Of a stretch of 64,000 nt of DNA, positions 37,000 through 49,249 are shown piece after piece. The notes below the pieces were generated by a model. The model searched no databases and was not told the DNA's origin. It was given only the letters and a program-made list of their open reading frames with translations. Source of the stretch: Sialis fuliginosa. Taxonomy: Eukaryota > Arthropoda > Insecta > Megaloptera > Sialidae. Position 1 is the first letter of the stretch. Each line of letters starts with the position of its first letter. The DNA is taken from contig OY540810.1 in assembly GCA_961205875.1 (NCBI GenBank), positions 15,562,001 through 15,626,000 on the forward strand. Direction: 5' to 3'. Made by a program: the position numbers and the translations under genes.

Positions 37000-39900
37000 T
37001 ACCTTTTTTGTGATTATAACCCCCTCCGAAATGTTGAATGTTCTTAAAGTATGCGAAATAATTATATTAAAATTTATATATTATATTTAGCTTAAAAATA
37101 AAGGAATTCAGACACATACTTTAAGAAATCACGAATAAAAATGTACAAGAGAATTTGAGAATTATTCAAGAATAAGAATTACATGCTGATAGATGATAAT
37201 GTTCTTCCAACGTATTTTCAAATCCTATTTTATATACAGTTGTGAATGTTCACATAACTTTTGTTTTTTTTAGTCTCGAGTGCATTAAATGTAATCTGCC
37301 TCACTCTTCTGGTATTTTATTTGTACTGTCGGTTATTGTAATCAATGGATAATAGAATCAGGTAAATGTATCAGTTTTTGCTTGGTACGCTGTTGGTTTT
37401 AAATAGTTTTAATATCCGCGAATTATTTTGACCAAATCTATTATATTTCTTTTTTCGATTTTTCTTTTCAATTTACTTTTTTTATAGCTGTAGACCATTT
37501 TTGATCCAGTTATGAAGAAAAAACCTTCAGTTTTCCAAACCTGCCCTTATAGGCGTTCGATTTTTTTTATCTGATCGCAAATAACTGCGATTCAAAATGC
37601 AAATTGAAGAGAAAAGTCTAATCTATAAATATCATTCATTAGATTTGGTTTAAAAAATATGACCCATTGATGCTCTCAAAATTGATATACAGGATGAATC
37701 ATATCAGGTGGAACAAACTTTAACAGTTGATTTAGAAAAATATTTCAAACAAAAAAGTTAATGTGAACATGTTTTCGGAAACTGTCATATTTCTCGTAAA
37801 CAGTTGATCTTATGACAAATTAACAAAATATATTTCTTTGTATTTTGTGTCATATGATCTAATAAAAGTGTAAAACTTAGGAAAACATTAAGAACAAAAA
37901 AATATTAGATAAAAATCAAAGGGCCCACTGGCCCCATACACCTCTGGTCTAAATGATCATTGATTGATACCGAAAATCGATAACACGTATTAATATTAAA
38001 ACGGGTATCAAATTACATCACTGTACCATAATGGGTTCTCCAGATATTAAATAAAATCTAAACCTTGTCCATATATAAACTTTTTTTGCTTGAAATATAT
38101 TTCTCGATCAGCTGTTTAAGTTTGTAAAATTGTTTTAGCTTTTTTATTGTCAAATTCGTTTTCAGTGCTTAAAAATACGTATAAGAAAAACACAAACTTT
38201 TTTATACGGCCATATGTATAAAATACGACAAAAAGCCTTTTTTCGAATTCTCGATTTTGATAGAATTATCTATTTGGACTTTTCCTTAATCCATTATAAC
38301 TATATTTTTTCGATAGTAAAATTAAAACTATTGGTAGCAATCGATAACGTCTACTATCAATACTATCTCATTTCTATTATACAAAAAAATCCCTACCAAC
38401 GAAAATCTAATTTGAATTTCGGAAATAATACTACATAAAAAAAACACTTTGTGAATCAAAATTTTCATCCGCACTAATGAATATAAAATCCATTAAGAAA
38501 TTAAAAGCCTCCTCATCTATTTGACAGAATTTAAAATGAGTCGGCAGATTCTTTTAACGATTACGACGATATCAACTAATATCGCTTAGATCCCTCGCGT
38601 CTTTTTTAACCAACACCATTTCCTTTCTATAATTGCATTGCATTTATTGGTTTCCGGTTTTCAAAAGATGAGAAACAGTTTATGTTCCCGGCTTGCAGTA
38701 TTGATTTTATATTTATTTTCAATTAACGCGTCTGCTTCAAAGAACTAAATCGATGTATTTAGGTATTTACTGATTTGTAGATAATTCATAAAACGATTAC
38801 ATTTACGTTTCAGTGAATTATTAATTTTTGTTTAAAATTTACCAATCTTTTTGTTATTTGGATAATGGGCTTAAGCCAATGTATTTAGGTCGTATATTTT
38901 GTCCCGTGTTGGGTTTGAAACAGTGGTTCCTAACATTTTGAGAAGTCGAAACGACGCGACTAACACTCATAACTAACAGTAAAAATAGATTTTCGAAATA
39001 GAAAAAATCCTTCCTTTACAAAAATTGGCACAAACGTATAAATAATAGTTTTATTCTTACACTTTAAGAAACCGATGAGCGTAATCGATAAAGAAGTATA
39101 GGGGTAGTTTGGCAGGGATGAAAGTGGAAAAACTGTTGTTTTTTTTCGCGCATAACGTCAAAATTTTATTTAAATATGTTTCAAAGAGAGATTTTTGTAG
39201 AGAATGAAATTATCTTTAAAACAAATATTTTTGTTTTATTCTGCGGTTAAAAGATTATGAAAAGTGTAACATGCAAAACAGGCAATAAAATTCAATAAAT
39301 TTTTTTTTAATAAAGCCTCTATAATAACAATTGAAAGTAAAAATAAGTTTTGAACCCGTGAGTAACTTCTCTATAGTATCTATCTAAAACGTGATATTTT
39401 TTTGAAATTTTTATTAATTGTTGAATACCAATATTTTTTTTTAGAATATCGAGGCAAATTGTGACATTTTCAAAAATATGTATATACCGAAGGCCTATCT
39501 TATAGGAAATTTTCTTATTTGTAAAATTGATGATCCTATTCATTTTTGCTCTATTTTACATCGTTTTCTCTGCATCGACAATTTAAGCATAAACTACACC
39601 CAAATTTTTGTTTTATATCTCGGGGGCCTATAGCCTTGAATTTTTTATATTTTACTAAGAGCATAATTTGCCATCGATTGGCGCTAATATAATTCAGGCG
39701 AATTTTAATTCCATTTATCACCTATAGAAAATTTCTTACTTGATTGGACTAAAAAGTCACGGATGAATTTTGAAAATGCAATTTTATAAATTATGTTGGT
39801 AAATGATTTATTATTTTTATTGAAACTGTTAATTTTTTATGATTTTTATCAAGCTAAATAATACGTCAATATTTGATTATAAATCTTAAAATGTGGAAAA

Positions 39901-40564
39901 ATTATTTTCAATATGGTGACTATTAACCTTATTATTACTATAATTGTTTTAATAATATCACGGCGTTTAAAACCATTAATATTCAAAATCTCTTTGCTAA
40001 ATGTTATTCTACAGTACGCCTATGGTTGTTTTCATTTATATATTTTTATTAAGACACTCTTGAGTTTAAAGAACATCCAGCCTCGAACACCAAACTGATC
40101 TATACATTCTTCTACACGCACATAAAATGTGCATATAGCATCATCCCAACAAAAAACTAACACCCGCTGATCTCATACCAAATCTGTTTTAAAGACAATG
40201 TGCCGAACCTATACTAAAGCATCTACTCGATAATCCGACCAAGTCAGCACCGGGCGGTTTATGAAGTGGGGGGGGGGGGGTAACTCAGTGGTGTAGATAG
40301 TTTTTTGAAGATTGAAAATGTTGTGCTATTTATTTTTTTCTCGAACGAGACTGGCATATTTTTCTACGTAACGAGATCGAGCGGAGATTTCAGAAACAAA
40401 AACCGAAACGAGATATACTCTCGTCTCATTATACATAGGTACCAAAAAATGGGTAGGACATTTTTTCTAATGAAAATTATTTAAAAATTTCAATAATATC
40501 CTAGAAATTTAATAATTAAACTTTATATTTGTAAGTTTCATCGTTTTGACTGTAGAACATTCAC
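37000..40564. other. No gene recognised
   Basis: Random short ORFs. A pogo-like end word CTCGATAATCCGACC at 40227 and a poly-G run at 40269-40280. Transposon-end-like ATACAGGATG near 37690. Confidence 0.45.
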
Positions 40565-41029
40565 TGAACCCGAACCCGAAACCCCAAATCAACCACTTTA
40601 TTTCAAAATTAACGAACCTGAATCTGAATCCGAACCTTTTCATATAAATTAATTTTAATATTTTTCTCCAACAATTTTCAAAAGAATTTATAAAATGTAC
40701 TAACTGGAAATCTGTGTTTATTTTATTTTATGATTTACATATTTTTTACTTTCTTTTTTAATTCTATAACTGAATTACATTTCAATTTGCAAAAAAATCT
40801 CTAAAAAGTAATTTTATTTTTTGCCCTTTTTCTAGCCATATTTTAATAAAGGCTATTCATGTTTTTTTCTTATTCAGAAAATGTTTATTTTGTTAATTAT
40901 ATTTTTTTCTCGAACAAAATAATTTTATTTCAATTACAAACTTGAACCTAAATAGTTTGCACCATCCTGAACCCATTTATATTTAAATCCGAACCGAACC
41001 CGAATCATAAATAAATTTCGGTTAAGTCC
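40565..41029. mobile_element. Second copy of the CCCGAACC hAT-type MITE
   Basis: Shares GAACCCGAACCCG near 40567, TTTTTGCCCTTTTT, a TAGCCAT..TTTAA..AAAGGCTATT block, and the right end GTTAAGTCCCTG with the 52-kb element. The left terminus is diverged and I see no duplication, so it is older or truncated. Confidence 0.65.
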
Positions 41030-42249
41030 CTGCCTAAAAACATGTAATTCGGTTGAAACATCGATGTCAAATGTTATGTAATTAATTCTTTGTATAAAAA
41101 ATTAGGCAATCAGCTATAAATTGTCGCCATTTGTGGGGAAGGGGATAATTATATAATTTAACAGAGAGAAGCAAGTAATTCCAATAATTCCAGGTTATAC
41201 TAATACATATATATTATGTAATACTGCAACATCCCCTAGGGGATTTCAATTAAATAATTTATCAGTAGAAAGGGACCAATTTCAATAATTTCAAGTTACA
41301 TTATAATATTATATTGGTTTCGAGAGACGTGGAAAAATTCAACTAAAGCTAGGGAGATCTTCCCAAATCACAACACTGCGAAAAATTTAAATTAAATATT
41401 AAAAAGTATTCTGAATTTTTACAAATTAATCCAGAAATCATTTTGGTCTACGCTAGCTGCTCATTTTTCTCTGATATATAATAGCCGCGCCACTGGATGG
41501 GCTTTATGGAGATAGGGATCCAAGTGGCTATTGGAATAACAGAAGAACGGGTTGGGGTGGGGGGTAAAAATAGACCGAGTTTGAATCATCGGTGCAGCGC
41601 GCCGCCACATTCTGTATATATGCGATGATCAAAAGTTGAAATCGTTTGTGGAATATTAAAACCATAACTCTTGTATTGATATTAAGAGGCGCTAGTAATG
41701 TAGTGCGCACAGTGGCAGGCTGGATTATGGGACAATGAGGAAAAAAATCAATGAATTGCTGGTTGTGATTTTTATTACTCAAATAACTTTTATACAGACT
41801 CCAGTCTGCATCTGTAAAAGAGTTATTAAATTTGAAATTATTTTGTTAGTATATGACTTTCTAAATCTTAATTTGGCATTTGGTAACGTATTTTTATTAA
41901 ATATGTAAAGTTATTATAAACTCTATTTTTTTCAGTAGGTTTTCGTGGTCATTGTCCATAAAAACTAATTTGTCAAGCTGTTGTATTTTCTTGAATAATA
42001 TAATATATAAATATATGTATAGTTCATAATTTAAATAAATATATAAAATATATAAATAGGCGCGTATCACGAAAAATGTCGAAAAAATATTTTTTTTATA
42101 AAGCTGTATAAAAATTAAATGGTTAACCAATGATAGTTCATAAGAATACTTTACCGGTATTTATTAAAACTGTTCAATAATATAATTAATTAACTACATT
42201 TTGTGATTTTTCAATTTATTCCAATTACAAACTGATATTTACGCGCGAA
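41030..42249. other. No gene seen
   Basis: Two minus-strand ORFs (41528, 41897) lack domains. AATTCCA/CAATAATTTCAAGTTA words repeat weakly near 41180-41300. Confidence 0.5.
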
Positions 42250-42805
42250 TATAAATATTATGGTGTTTTTTCAAAAAAAAAATTTCGGTCCCATTGGCCT
42301 ATGTTTTAGCTTTGGATCAAAAGTTAATTGTCCCAAAATTTAAGACTCGTAGATTAAACCTGTGAACGGCGCAAACCAAGTCTTTTTCCATTTGATTAAC
42401 ATGGGAAAAAATTTTTTTTTACTTACGCGTGAATAACTCGTTGAAAATTTTTTTTTTTTTTTAAATTTCTTAGAAGAATATTTTGTAGAGAATTAAGTGC
42501 TCAATTCATAAATCCAGTAATTTTAAAATATGTTTGTTTAAAAATTATCATAAAAACTGGATTTTACTTTTATATTAATGTTTAAACAAATATATCTTTA
42601 AAAATACTGGATCTATGAATTGAGCAGTTGGGATCTTTTTAGTAGGAAATTTAATTCTCTATAATATGCTGCTGTAAGAAATTAAAATAAATGTTAATCA
42701 AATGGAGAAAAAAATTTGGGACAATTAACTTTTGATCCAAAGTTAAAACATAGGCCAATGAGACCGAAAAAATAAAAAATAAAAAAAACACCCATATAAA
42801 TAATA
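42250..42805. mobile_element. About 550-bp palindromic element
   Basis: The two halves are inverted copies: GGCCTATGTTTTAGCTTTGGATC near 42297 pairs with GATCCAAAGTTAAAACATAGGCC near 42735. The inner halves meet near 42550 (AAAATCCAG words). Ends are TATGGTGTTTTTT and AAAAAACACCCATA. I could not define a target duplication. Confidence 0.75.
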
Positions 42806-42808
42806 TAT

Positions 42809-43200
42809 ATGAAACATAAAGCTGCAACGCTTGCACTGTACCAAAACAAAAGGAAGAAACTAGCGCCGACAGTAAAAAGACGCCGTTCACGAATTCACTT
42901 AGACGAAAATCAAACCGAGAGTTTTTCCAACAAAGCCGGCGACTTTAAGAACTTTGTGTTTCATTATTCACAATACAAGAAAAATGTGTAAGGCGTGGAA
43001 GAGGTTGCACGTGATTAAAATTTTTATGAATCGTTTAATTAATTAATTAATTGGCAGAGAGTTGGCTAGCGTTGCCGCAGTCCTGCAAAGTGTCGTGTTG
43101 TGAATGCGAAGTGCGGTCAATTGAAAACTTCGGAAATCACTCATTCAAGATTTGTTTTAACACAAATTGTGTGATACAGGCGATTCATCTGCGTTATATT
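42809..43200 (+). other. Unassigned GC-richer stretch
   Basis: A 60-codon frame (42809-42991) with a basic KRRRSR run, then TTGCCGCAGTCC-type sequence to about 43200. No domain or splice evidence is strong. It sits between a palindrome and the 1.24-kb inverted repeat. Confidence 0.2.
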
Positions 43201-43687
43201 TCTGTTGCATACAATTTATAAAATCTAATTCCATATTAGCGATTCACGTGTATTTTTATTACAATATTTCAAATATTATATACATCTTTCACCCACTTCT
43301 TAGAAATTAAATTTTGAAATTTCCTTCTTAGTGGGTGGTTACGTCATAAAATGAAGGCACTCATAAAATTTCATGTTTCCTGGTCCAAAGCTAGAATAGT
43401 TCAGCTAAGGGTAGATGGACTTACCGTCTAATCCCAAACATTGAAAACTGGGTTAAAAGGAGTAATGGAGAAGTGGGTTTCTATTTAACTCACAAGGGGA
43501 GATCATATCTAGGGAAGTTGGGATTTTAGTCAGCTTTGGAGAGGTGAATCTAGACCAAAAATAAGGAGACACGTGTTCGAGAACTCATCTGGGCAGCCCT
43601 TATTAGTAAAGATATTAAATTTTGAAAATTGGTATATTTCCTTAAGCTCTTATGTACTGTAATAAGCATCTACGTTAACAATCCTTC

Positions 43688-43755
43688 AATGGCTGTGCGT
43701 GTAGAGCGCCGGCTTATGATCCAAAGAACACAGGTTCGAATCCCGTACCCTGTAC
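43688..43755 (+). other. tRNA-like sequence (SINE head or tRNA pseudogene), left arm
   Basis: A perfect Pol III B box GGTTCGAATCC is at 43733-43743, and an A-box-like TGGCTGTGCGTG lies about 42 bases upstream. A T-arm of five pairs (one mismatch) can form, but I cannot pair an acceptor stem and the anticodon stem is poor. It is followed by a T-rich run. This fits a tRNA-derived SINE head or tRNA pseudogene rather than a functional tRNA. Confidence 0.5.
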
Positions 43756-44458
43756 AAAATAATTTTTATTTTTATTTTCAATTGTTTCTTACTTTTTATT
43801 TTTTTTACATATAGATTACCAGTACCTGCTATTTATACATTATGCTTTTTATGTAAACATATCGATAATACATATATGTTTTTTGGGTTGAAATACACAT
43901 GTAAAGTTTTAAATAGTTTATTTATGATGTTATTTTTATTGAAACTACGTATATAATTTACCAATTAAAAATATATTTCAATTAATCAAATTTATTTGAT
44001 ACCTAAATAAATTATTTTTTACTTTTATTTAATTTTTTTCATTCAAATAAATTATCGGTCTTCTATACTATTGAAAATATTATTTCTATTTTTTTTCCTT
44101 TTTGGCCTTATAATTAAATTATTTACAGCTAGTTATTTGTTTATATTTATATTTCTTTAATTAAATAAAAGAAGTAAGATTTTACGATATTATTATTTTT
44201 ATTTTATAATAAATGATGCACATTTTGGAATATTTAAAAGTTTAACAATTGAAATATATTTTTAATTGGTAAATTATATACGTAGTTTCAATAAAAATAA
44301 TCTATTTAAAACTTTACATGTGTATTTCAACCCAAAAAACATATATTATCGATATGTTTACATAAAAAACATAATGTATAAATAGCAGGTGGTGGTAATC
44401 TATATGTAAAAAAAATAAAAAGTAAGAAACAATTGAAAATAAAAATAAAAATTATTTT

Positions 44459-44525
44459 GTACAGGGTACGGGATTCGAACCTGTGTTCTTTGGATCATAA
44501 GCCGGCGCTCTACACGCACAGCCAT
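44459..44525 (-). other. tRNA-like sequence, right arm copy
   Basis: Reverse-complement copy of the tRNA-like segment in the left arm, with the same perfect B box at 44471-44481 read on the minus strand. The two copies are identical over the translated span, so they face each other as convergent candidate Pol III units across the loop. Confidence 0.5.
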
Positions 44526-44639
44526 TGAAGGATTGTTAACGTAGATGCTTATTACAGTACATAAGAGCTTAAGGAAATATACCAATTTTCAAAATTTAAT
44601 ATCTTTACTGATAAGGGCTGCCCAGATGAGTTCTCGAAC

Positions 44640-45100
44640 ACGTGCCTCCTTATTTTTGGTCTAGATTCACCTCTCCAAAGCTGACTAAAATCCCAACTTC
44701 CCTAGATATGATCTCTCCTTGTCAGTTACTATCAGAGCACGGGTGCTTCAGGGCATATCTTTTAAATTAAATAGGGTTGAATCACACGACTATCTACATT
44801 GCCTGAGGATGAGGAGCATGTATTCCTTAGGTGCCCTCACTTTTATGAGCTCCACATAAGGCTTCAGTTAATACTCCGTGAACCCTTAACCCTGAAGAAC
44901 CTAGTACTGGCGTCTGCGGAAAAATGGGATGCATTAATTCGTTTGCAACGATAGTATTATTAGAACTCCGACAAATATAAAGAGGTAGAACTATTCCCTA
45001 ATATAGTGAGGGAAGGGGACACAATCTTTTCTTTTTCCTGAGGAAGAGCAATGGCTACGACCTCACCGCGAAGTAATGCCTAACGGCGGTTTCGTGGAGA
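44640..45100 (+). pseudogene. R1-like LINE C-terminal relic
   Basis: A plus-strand frame reads QLLSEHGCFRAYL near 44722, then, after a frameshift, LPEDEEHVFLRCPHFYEL near 44800 and EKWDALIRLQR up to a stop near 44951. These match the C-terminal CCHC-like region (GHGCFRAYL, then D..EHVLF.CP) of R1/LOA/I-type LINE ORF2 proteins. Downstream sequence to about 45100 resembles their 3' UTR but is not diagnostic. At least one frameshift and one stop (in ..YLLN*IGLN) disable it. Its 5' end lies inside the right arm of the inverted repeat at 43486-44728. Confidence 0.65.
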
Positions 45101-45914
45101 AGGGAGGTCAACAGGAAGGATAGATGATTTTAGCGGATAAAAACTCAACACTACTGTAAAGCAAACTTCTTCGTATCTTTTGAAGGTTTCCACCGTCTTG
45201 AAAAAAAACACACACACCCATACATCTTTTTGATCAGTAAACATACTGTAGTGACCTTGAAACATAAAAAATATGTTCAAATTTTTTATTTCGAATTTCG
45301 GACCCATTACAATAATTTCCTTATGCTGGGAAGTTAAAAATAAAAAATAATTTCTTTAAAAAAAAATTTTTTTCAACATAAATTATGTTTATACTGGAAT
45401 GCCTTATAAAACTACAAATTAAACTAACGCTAATGATAACTAAATACACAGCAAATTTTATAAGAAAAAATTAAAAAAGATGTGACAAACACAAGTATGA
45501 TATATCAAACTCATTGAAAACCGAAAACATGATTTAAATATGTATATGTTTCGTTTTATATTGTCATGGCTAATCTACAAATCAAGCCGATGTTAATTCG
45601 TCCTTTGAGTCACGCACGGTCCATGTTTCTGAAACATCGGCGAAATCTAAATAAACCATAACCTGTCCTCATTAACAATGGAGCTAACATTACAATTAAC
45701 TATAACCGTTTCGAGCGCAAACTTTCAACAATTAAAAATACCGCTTCAACATTTCGTGTTCAGTACCTAATTTTTGTTCAACGCCATTTCATATCACGTT
45801 TTGTACGTCCCGCGCAGCGCTTGTCAAAATGTTTGGATTTTTTCAAATAATGTGGTAGATTTTCCCCTTAACTTTTTAAGGAAATTTTAAACTAAATCTA
45901 AACTATATAACTAT

Positions 45915-46195
45915 ATTATGTCAAAGTAAATAGCGAATGGAAAGAAAAACTATTTTTAAGCAAATGGAGATAATTCTTCGTAACGAAATATTTTACTATA
46001 AAAGTTATTACGACCTTTTTTTATGTAAATTTGAATGCTCTATAAAAAATATTCTATAAAATTTTCACGTAATATATGTCGATATTGAGATATCTTTAAA
46101 AAAAAATTTTTTTGATATCGGAAAACAACTTTTTTTCTCTTTGAAAAATAATCTAATAGCTTCTCAATTTTTTTAGATATTGACGAGGAAGTAAA
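45915..46195 (+). repeat. Dispersed family D1, copy G1 (partial)
   Basis: Begins in the GTCAAAGTAAATAGCG section and ends GACGAGGAAGTAAAAAC. The CCAAGTTTC/CAGACAGAC part is deleted. Confidence 0.65.
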
Positions 46196-46217
46196 AACTA
46201 CACACACATTATAAAAA

Positions 46218-46852
46218 AAATCTGTCATGTGTTATGCTAAATTTACCAAAAGTAGTAGATAAATTGCCTGGCATTTAATTTTTATACAATTTTACTAAAA
46301 AATAAACCTGATTATTTTTTCATATATTTTTAATTTTTTGACAATTTCAATCTAAATCTAAATTTATGCAAACTAAACGACATTTAATATGTCAAAGCAA
46401 ATATCAATTAACAAAAAACAAATGACGATTTTCTAAAGCAAATTGAGATAAATCTTTGTAAGGGAATATGGTGCAACAAACATTATAGACCTATAATTTT
46501 CTACAAAAAAGATTTTATAAAATTTTCACGAAACATGTGTCGTTCTTGAGATATCTTGAAAAAATTAATATTTTGGGATGTCACTCCTCTCTTTTGTACA
46601 CGATTTTGATGATTTAAAATGGGGCCGTCCTCAAGCCAGACCCAACCATCTAACCAAGTTTCATTAATATCAGTTCAATGATTCCTGAGTTATGCATGTG
46701 ACAAGGAGTCGGGGGACAGACAGACAGACAGAGGCAGACACACGGAAACGGAAAGATCAATTTAAAATTTTTAAATCGGAGAACAAAACTTTTTGTCTCA
46801 TTTTAAAACGATCACAAAACTTCTCGTATCTTCGATATTGCGAGGAAGCAAT
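46218..46852 (+). repeat. Dispersed family D1, copy G2
   Basis: Nearly full, from TCTGTCATGTGTTATGC to GCGAGGAAGCAAT, with GACAGACAGACAGAGG near 46715. A 101-codon ORF starts inside it and continues into flanking DNA (to 47098). I do not recognise that tail and treat it as chance. Confidence 0.75.
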
Positions 46853-47816
46853 ACATTTGTGACTGAAAGAATAAGTGGATATAATAAAAGGCATTTGAAG
46901 AATCGCTGGTTGCATGGAAGGCTGGTACTGTCTGACACCTATACCAGGTGTGTCTCACTCCAACTAATGATATCAAGGCAGTATCGTCCCGAGGATTCTT
47001 TTGAAAAGTTCTGTAGAATTAAGCAAGTAGTTTTGACTATAAATAATTTTTCATGTAACTCGGTGATAATTCGTGCCGGCCTCCAAGTCTACGAGTAACT
47101 TTAATGAGAACACCAAAGTCAGGCTCACATTGGGACGCTTGGATTTATTATAGACTTACTTTTGCACGTTATAATGTGGCATCTTTAGACAAAGATACGT
47201 GGTTTTGATTAAACAGAGACAGAGTTATGTGTGATTGTATTTTCTGACTTTTATTGGAAAGAGATGGAGTTCTAGGATGCTTTATGTTTGGTGGATTCTT
47301 TTGTTTATTTCATTTAATAATTCAACAATTTTATAACCCTTTTTATATTTGTTTAACTGGTAGTTACATTTAAATGTATAAGGGTTAAGTTTAATAAGCC
47401 TAGTATAATATAATGGGGTTTGTGGTATTAAGAATATACGTATATAGGTAATACCAAATGAATTTATGTATTGTAGCATTTGGCATATTTACCTTATTAA
47501 ATAATTTTTGATGTTATTATATTATATAATGTATATTTATTATAGAAGTAAATATTAACGGCTTGTATTTAAATGCATTGTTTTTAAATAATTTCACTAA
47601 AAATTTGATAGCATGCATTTTGTACAATCGAACATAAATTTTAATATTTTGCACTGAATTATATTTTAAAGTGATTTTCTGATGATTATCTATTACATAT
47701 TTTTGATATATTATTTATTGTGAATTTTGTGATTTTCCATATTTTAACCTAATCAAAACTAACCAACCTCCCTTCGTCCCAATTATTAGAGCATCAACTT
47801 TATTCTAAATAAGTAC
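46853..47816. other. No gene recognised
   Basis: Unassigned sequence. The tail of an ORF from repeat copy G2 extends to 47098 without recognisable homology. Confidence 0.45.
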
Positions 47817-48090
47817 ACAAATGTGTCGTTCTTGAGATATCTTGAAAAACTAAATATTTTGAGATGTCACCCCTCACCCTTACACAGACCCATTCATCTA
47901 ACCAAGTTTTATTAATATCGGTTCAGTGGTTCATGAGTTATGCGTGTGACAGACAGACAGACACGGAACGGAAAGTGTTTGTCGGAACGGAAAGATCAAT
48001 TTAAAATTTTGAAATCAGTGAACAATTTTTTTACTAATTTTAAAACGATCAGAAAGCTTCCCGTATCTTTGATATTGCGAGGAAACAATT
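47817..48090 (+). repeat. Dispersed family D1, copy H (3' part)
   Basis: Starts AAATGTGTCGTTCTTGAGATATC, has CCAAGTTTTATTAATATCGG and GACAGACAGACAC, and ends GCGAGGAAACAA. Confidence 0.75.
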
Positions 48091-48784
48091 AGTCAAATAC
48101 CCTAATGATATTTGTTGTATTTTTGTCATGTTGTATTAATATCATTTATTTGATTGCATTATTGTCTATTTTACTTAAAATATTACAAAATCGATTATTA
48201 TTTATCTTCTGTACTTCCCCATTCCCTGATCTTTAGGTTTTTTAAACCCCACAAACATGCGGCCATTGTATTGTTTATAATAAACACAACATTTCCATTT
48301 TAAAAACAACACCGCATCAACAATCAATCAATCAAATAATCCTTCCGGTCAATATCAAAAATGATAAATTTTTAATTTACGTCCATAATTGCTGCATCTA
48401 CCCAAACAATCTACTGGAGGTGGTGGTGGTTGTTATCCCCCTCTATCTCTCCTCCTTCTCTCTCATGCTCACTCTCTCTGACTGCTCGTATTTGCAATCA
48501 TATTTGTTCTGTTGATAATCCGGCTAGCGCTAAGCGACTATTATGAAATTTATAGGTGATGTATACAACAGGTTTTACAAATTACAGGCCCACTGTAAAT
48601 AAAGATTTGTAACCAGTTCTCGTTTTGCTGTTGTTGTACGATAATTAATATTTATATTCGTGGATATAAAGGGTTATTAACAGCAAACAAATTTACTCGC
48701 ATCCGTTTTAGAAAACCCATGTGTATATATAATAATATATTATTATAAGTATAATTTTCACATGTTCGTAATCTGAATAAGGTA

Positions 48785-49243
48785 CTGGCACCAGTTATGG
48801 CCACTATTAGAGCAAGGTATTACTAATAAAATAAGTAATTCTTTATTTAATCAATATAATTACCAAAGTCCGCAAATATAGTTGGTTTCTTAAATTATAG
48901 CCTTTTATTTTGTTTATGTTTTTCCTCCAGTAATGGATAAAGTAAAACCAGTAATGGGCACGCAAATGAAGTATTACGACACAAAATATATAAAAGAAAG
49001 AATCGTCAAATTTTAAATAATGTAAAACAGTCACTTTGATAAAATTATACTAATAATTAGTTTAAATGTCTACCATTTTGACACCTATTGGTCGATTGTC
49101 ATCAAATCACGCTGTAAGACAGTTAAATGTATATAGATTAATATTCAGAAATGGTAGTAATCAAATATCAACAAATATTTCTAATTCCATACATTTAATT
49201 TAAAAATAGCCATTACTGGAGTCATATCCAAGACTGGTGCTAG
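48785..49243. mobile_element. 459-bp TA-flanked element
   Basis: CTGGCACCAGTTATGG at the left end and the complement of CTAGCACCAGTCTTGG at the right, with TA directly outside each (48783-48784, 49244-49245). The match, Tc1/mariner-like targets and small size suggest a MITE. Related single end at 5582-5640 (TACTGGAACCAGTCTTGGACATGACTCCAG). The overlapping 63-codon ORF is not a gene. Confidence 0.6.
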
Positions 49244-49249
49244 TACCGT

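Larger units (their letters stand above)
43486..44728. repeat. 1.24-kb inverted repeat with tRNA-like arms
   Basis: The left arm 43486-43983 and right arm 44247-44728 are near-identical reverse complements, with a loop of about 263 bp. Differences are few: scattered substitutions and short indels in the inner arm (for example a TTTATGATG-type gap). A 61-codon ORF appears identically in both arms, on opposite strands, and is not a gene: it is simply the tRNA-like segment translated. The high arm identity points to recent inverted duplication or to conversion between arms. Confidence 0.9.

Noticed and set aside
43629-44585. Identical 61-codon ORFs on both strands (43629-43814 plus, 44400-44585 minus)
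   Set aside because: They are the same inverted-repeat arm, read through a tRNA-like sequence; no protein family.
46793-47098. 101-codon ORF
   Set aside because: Starts inside a dispersed repeat copy, and the rest has no recognisable domain or splice context.
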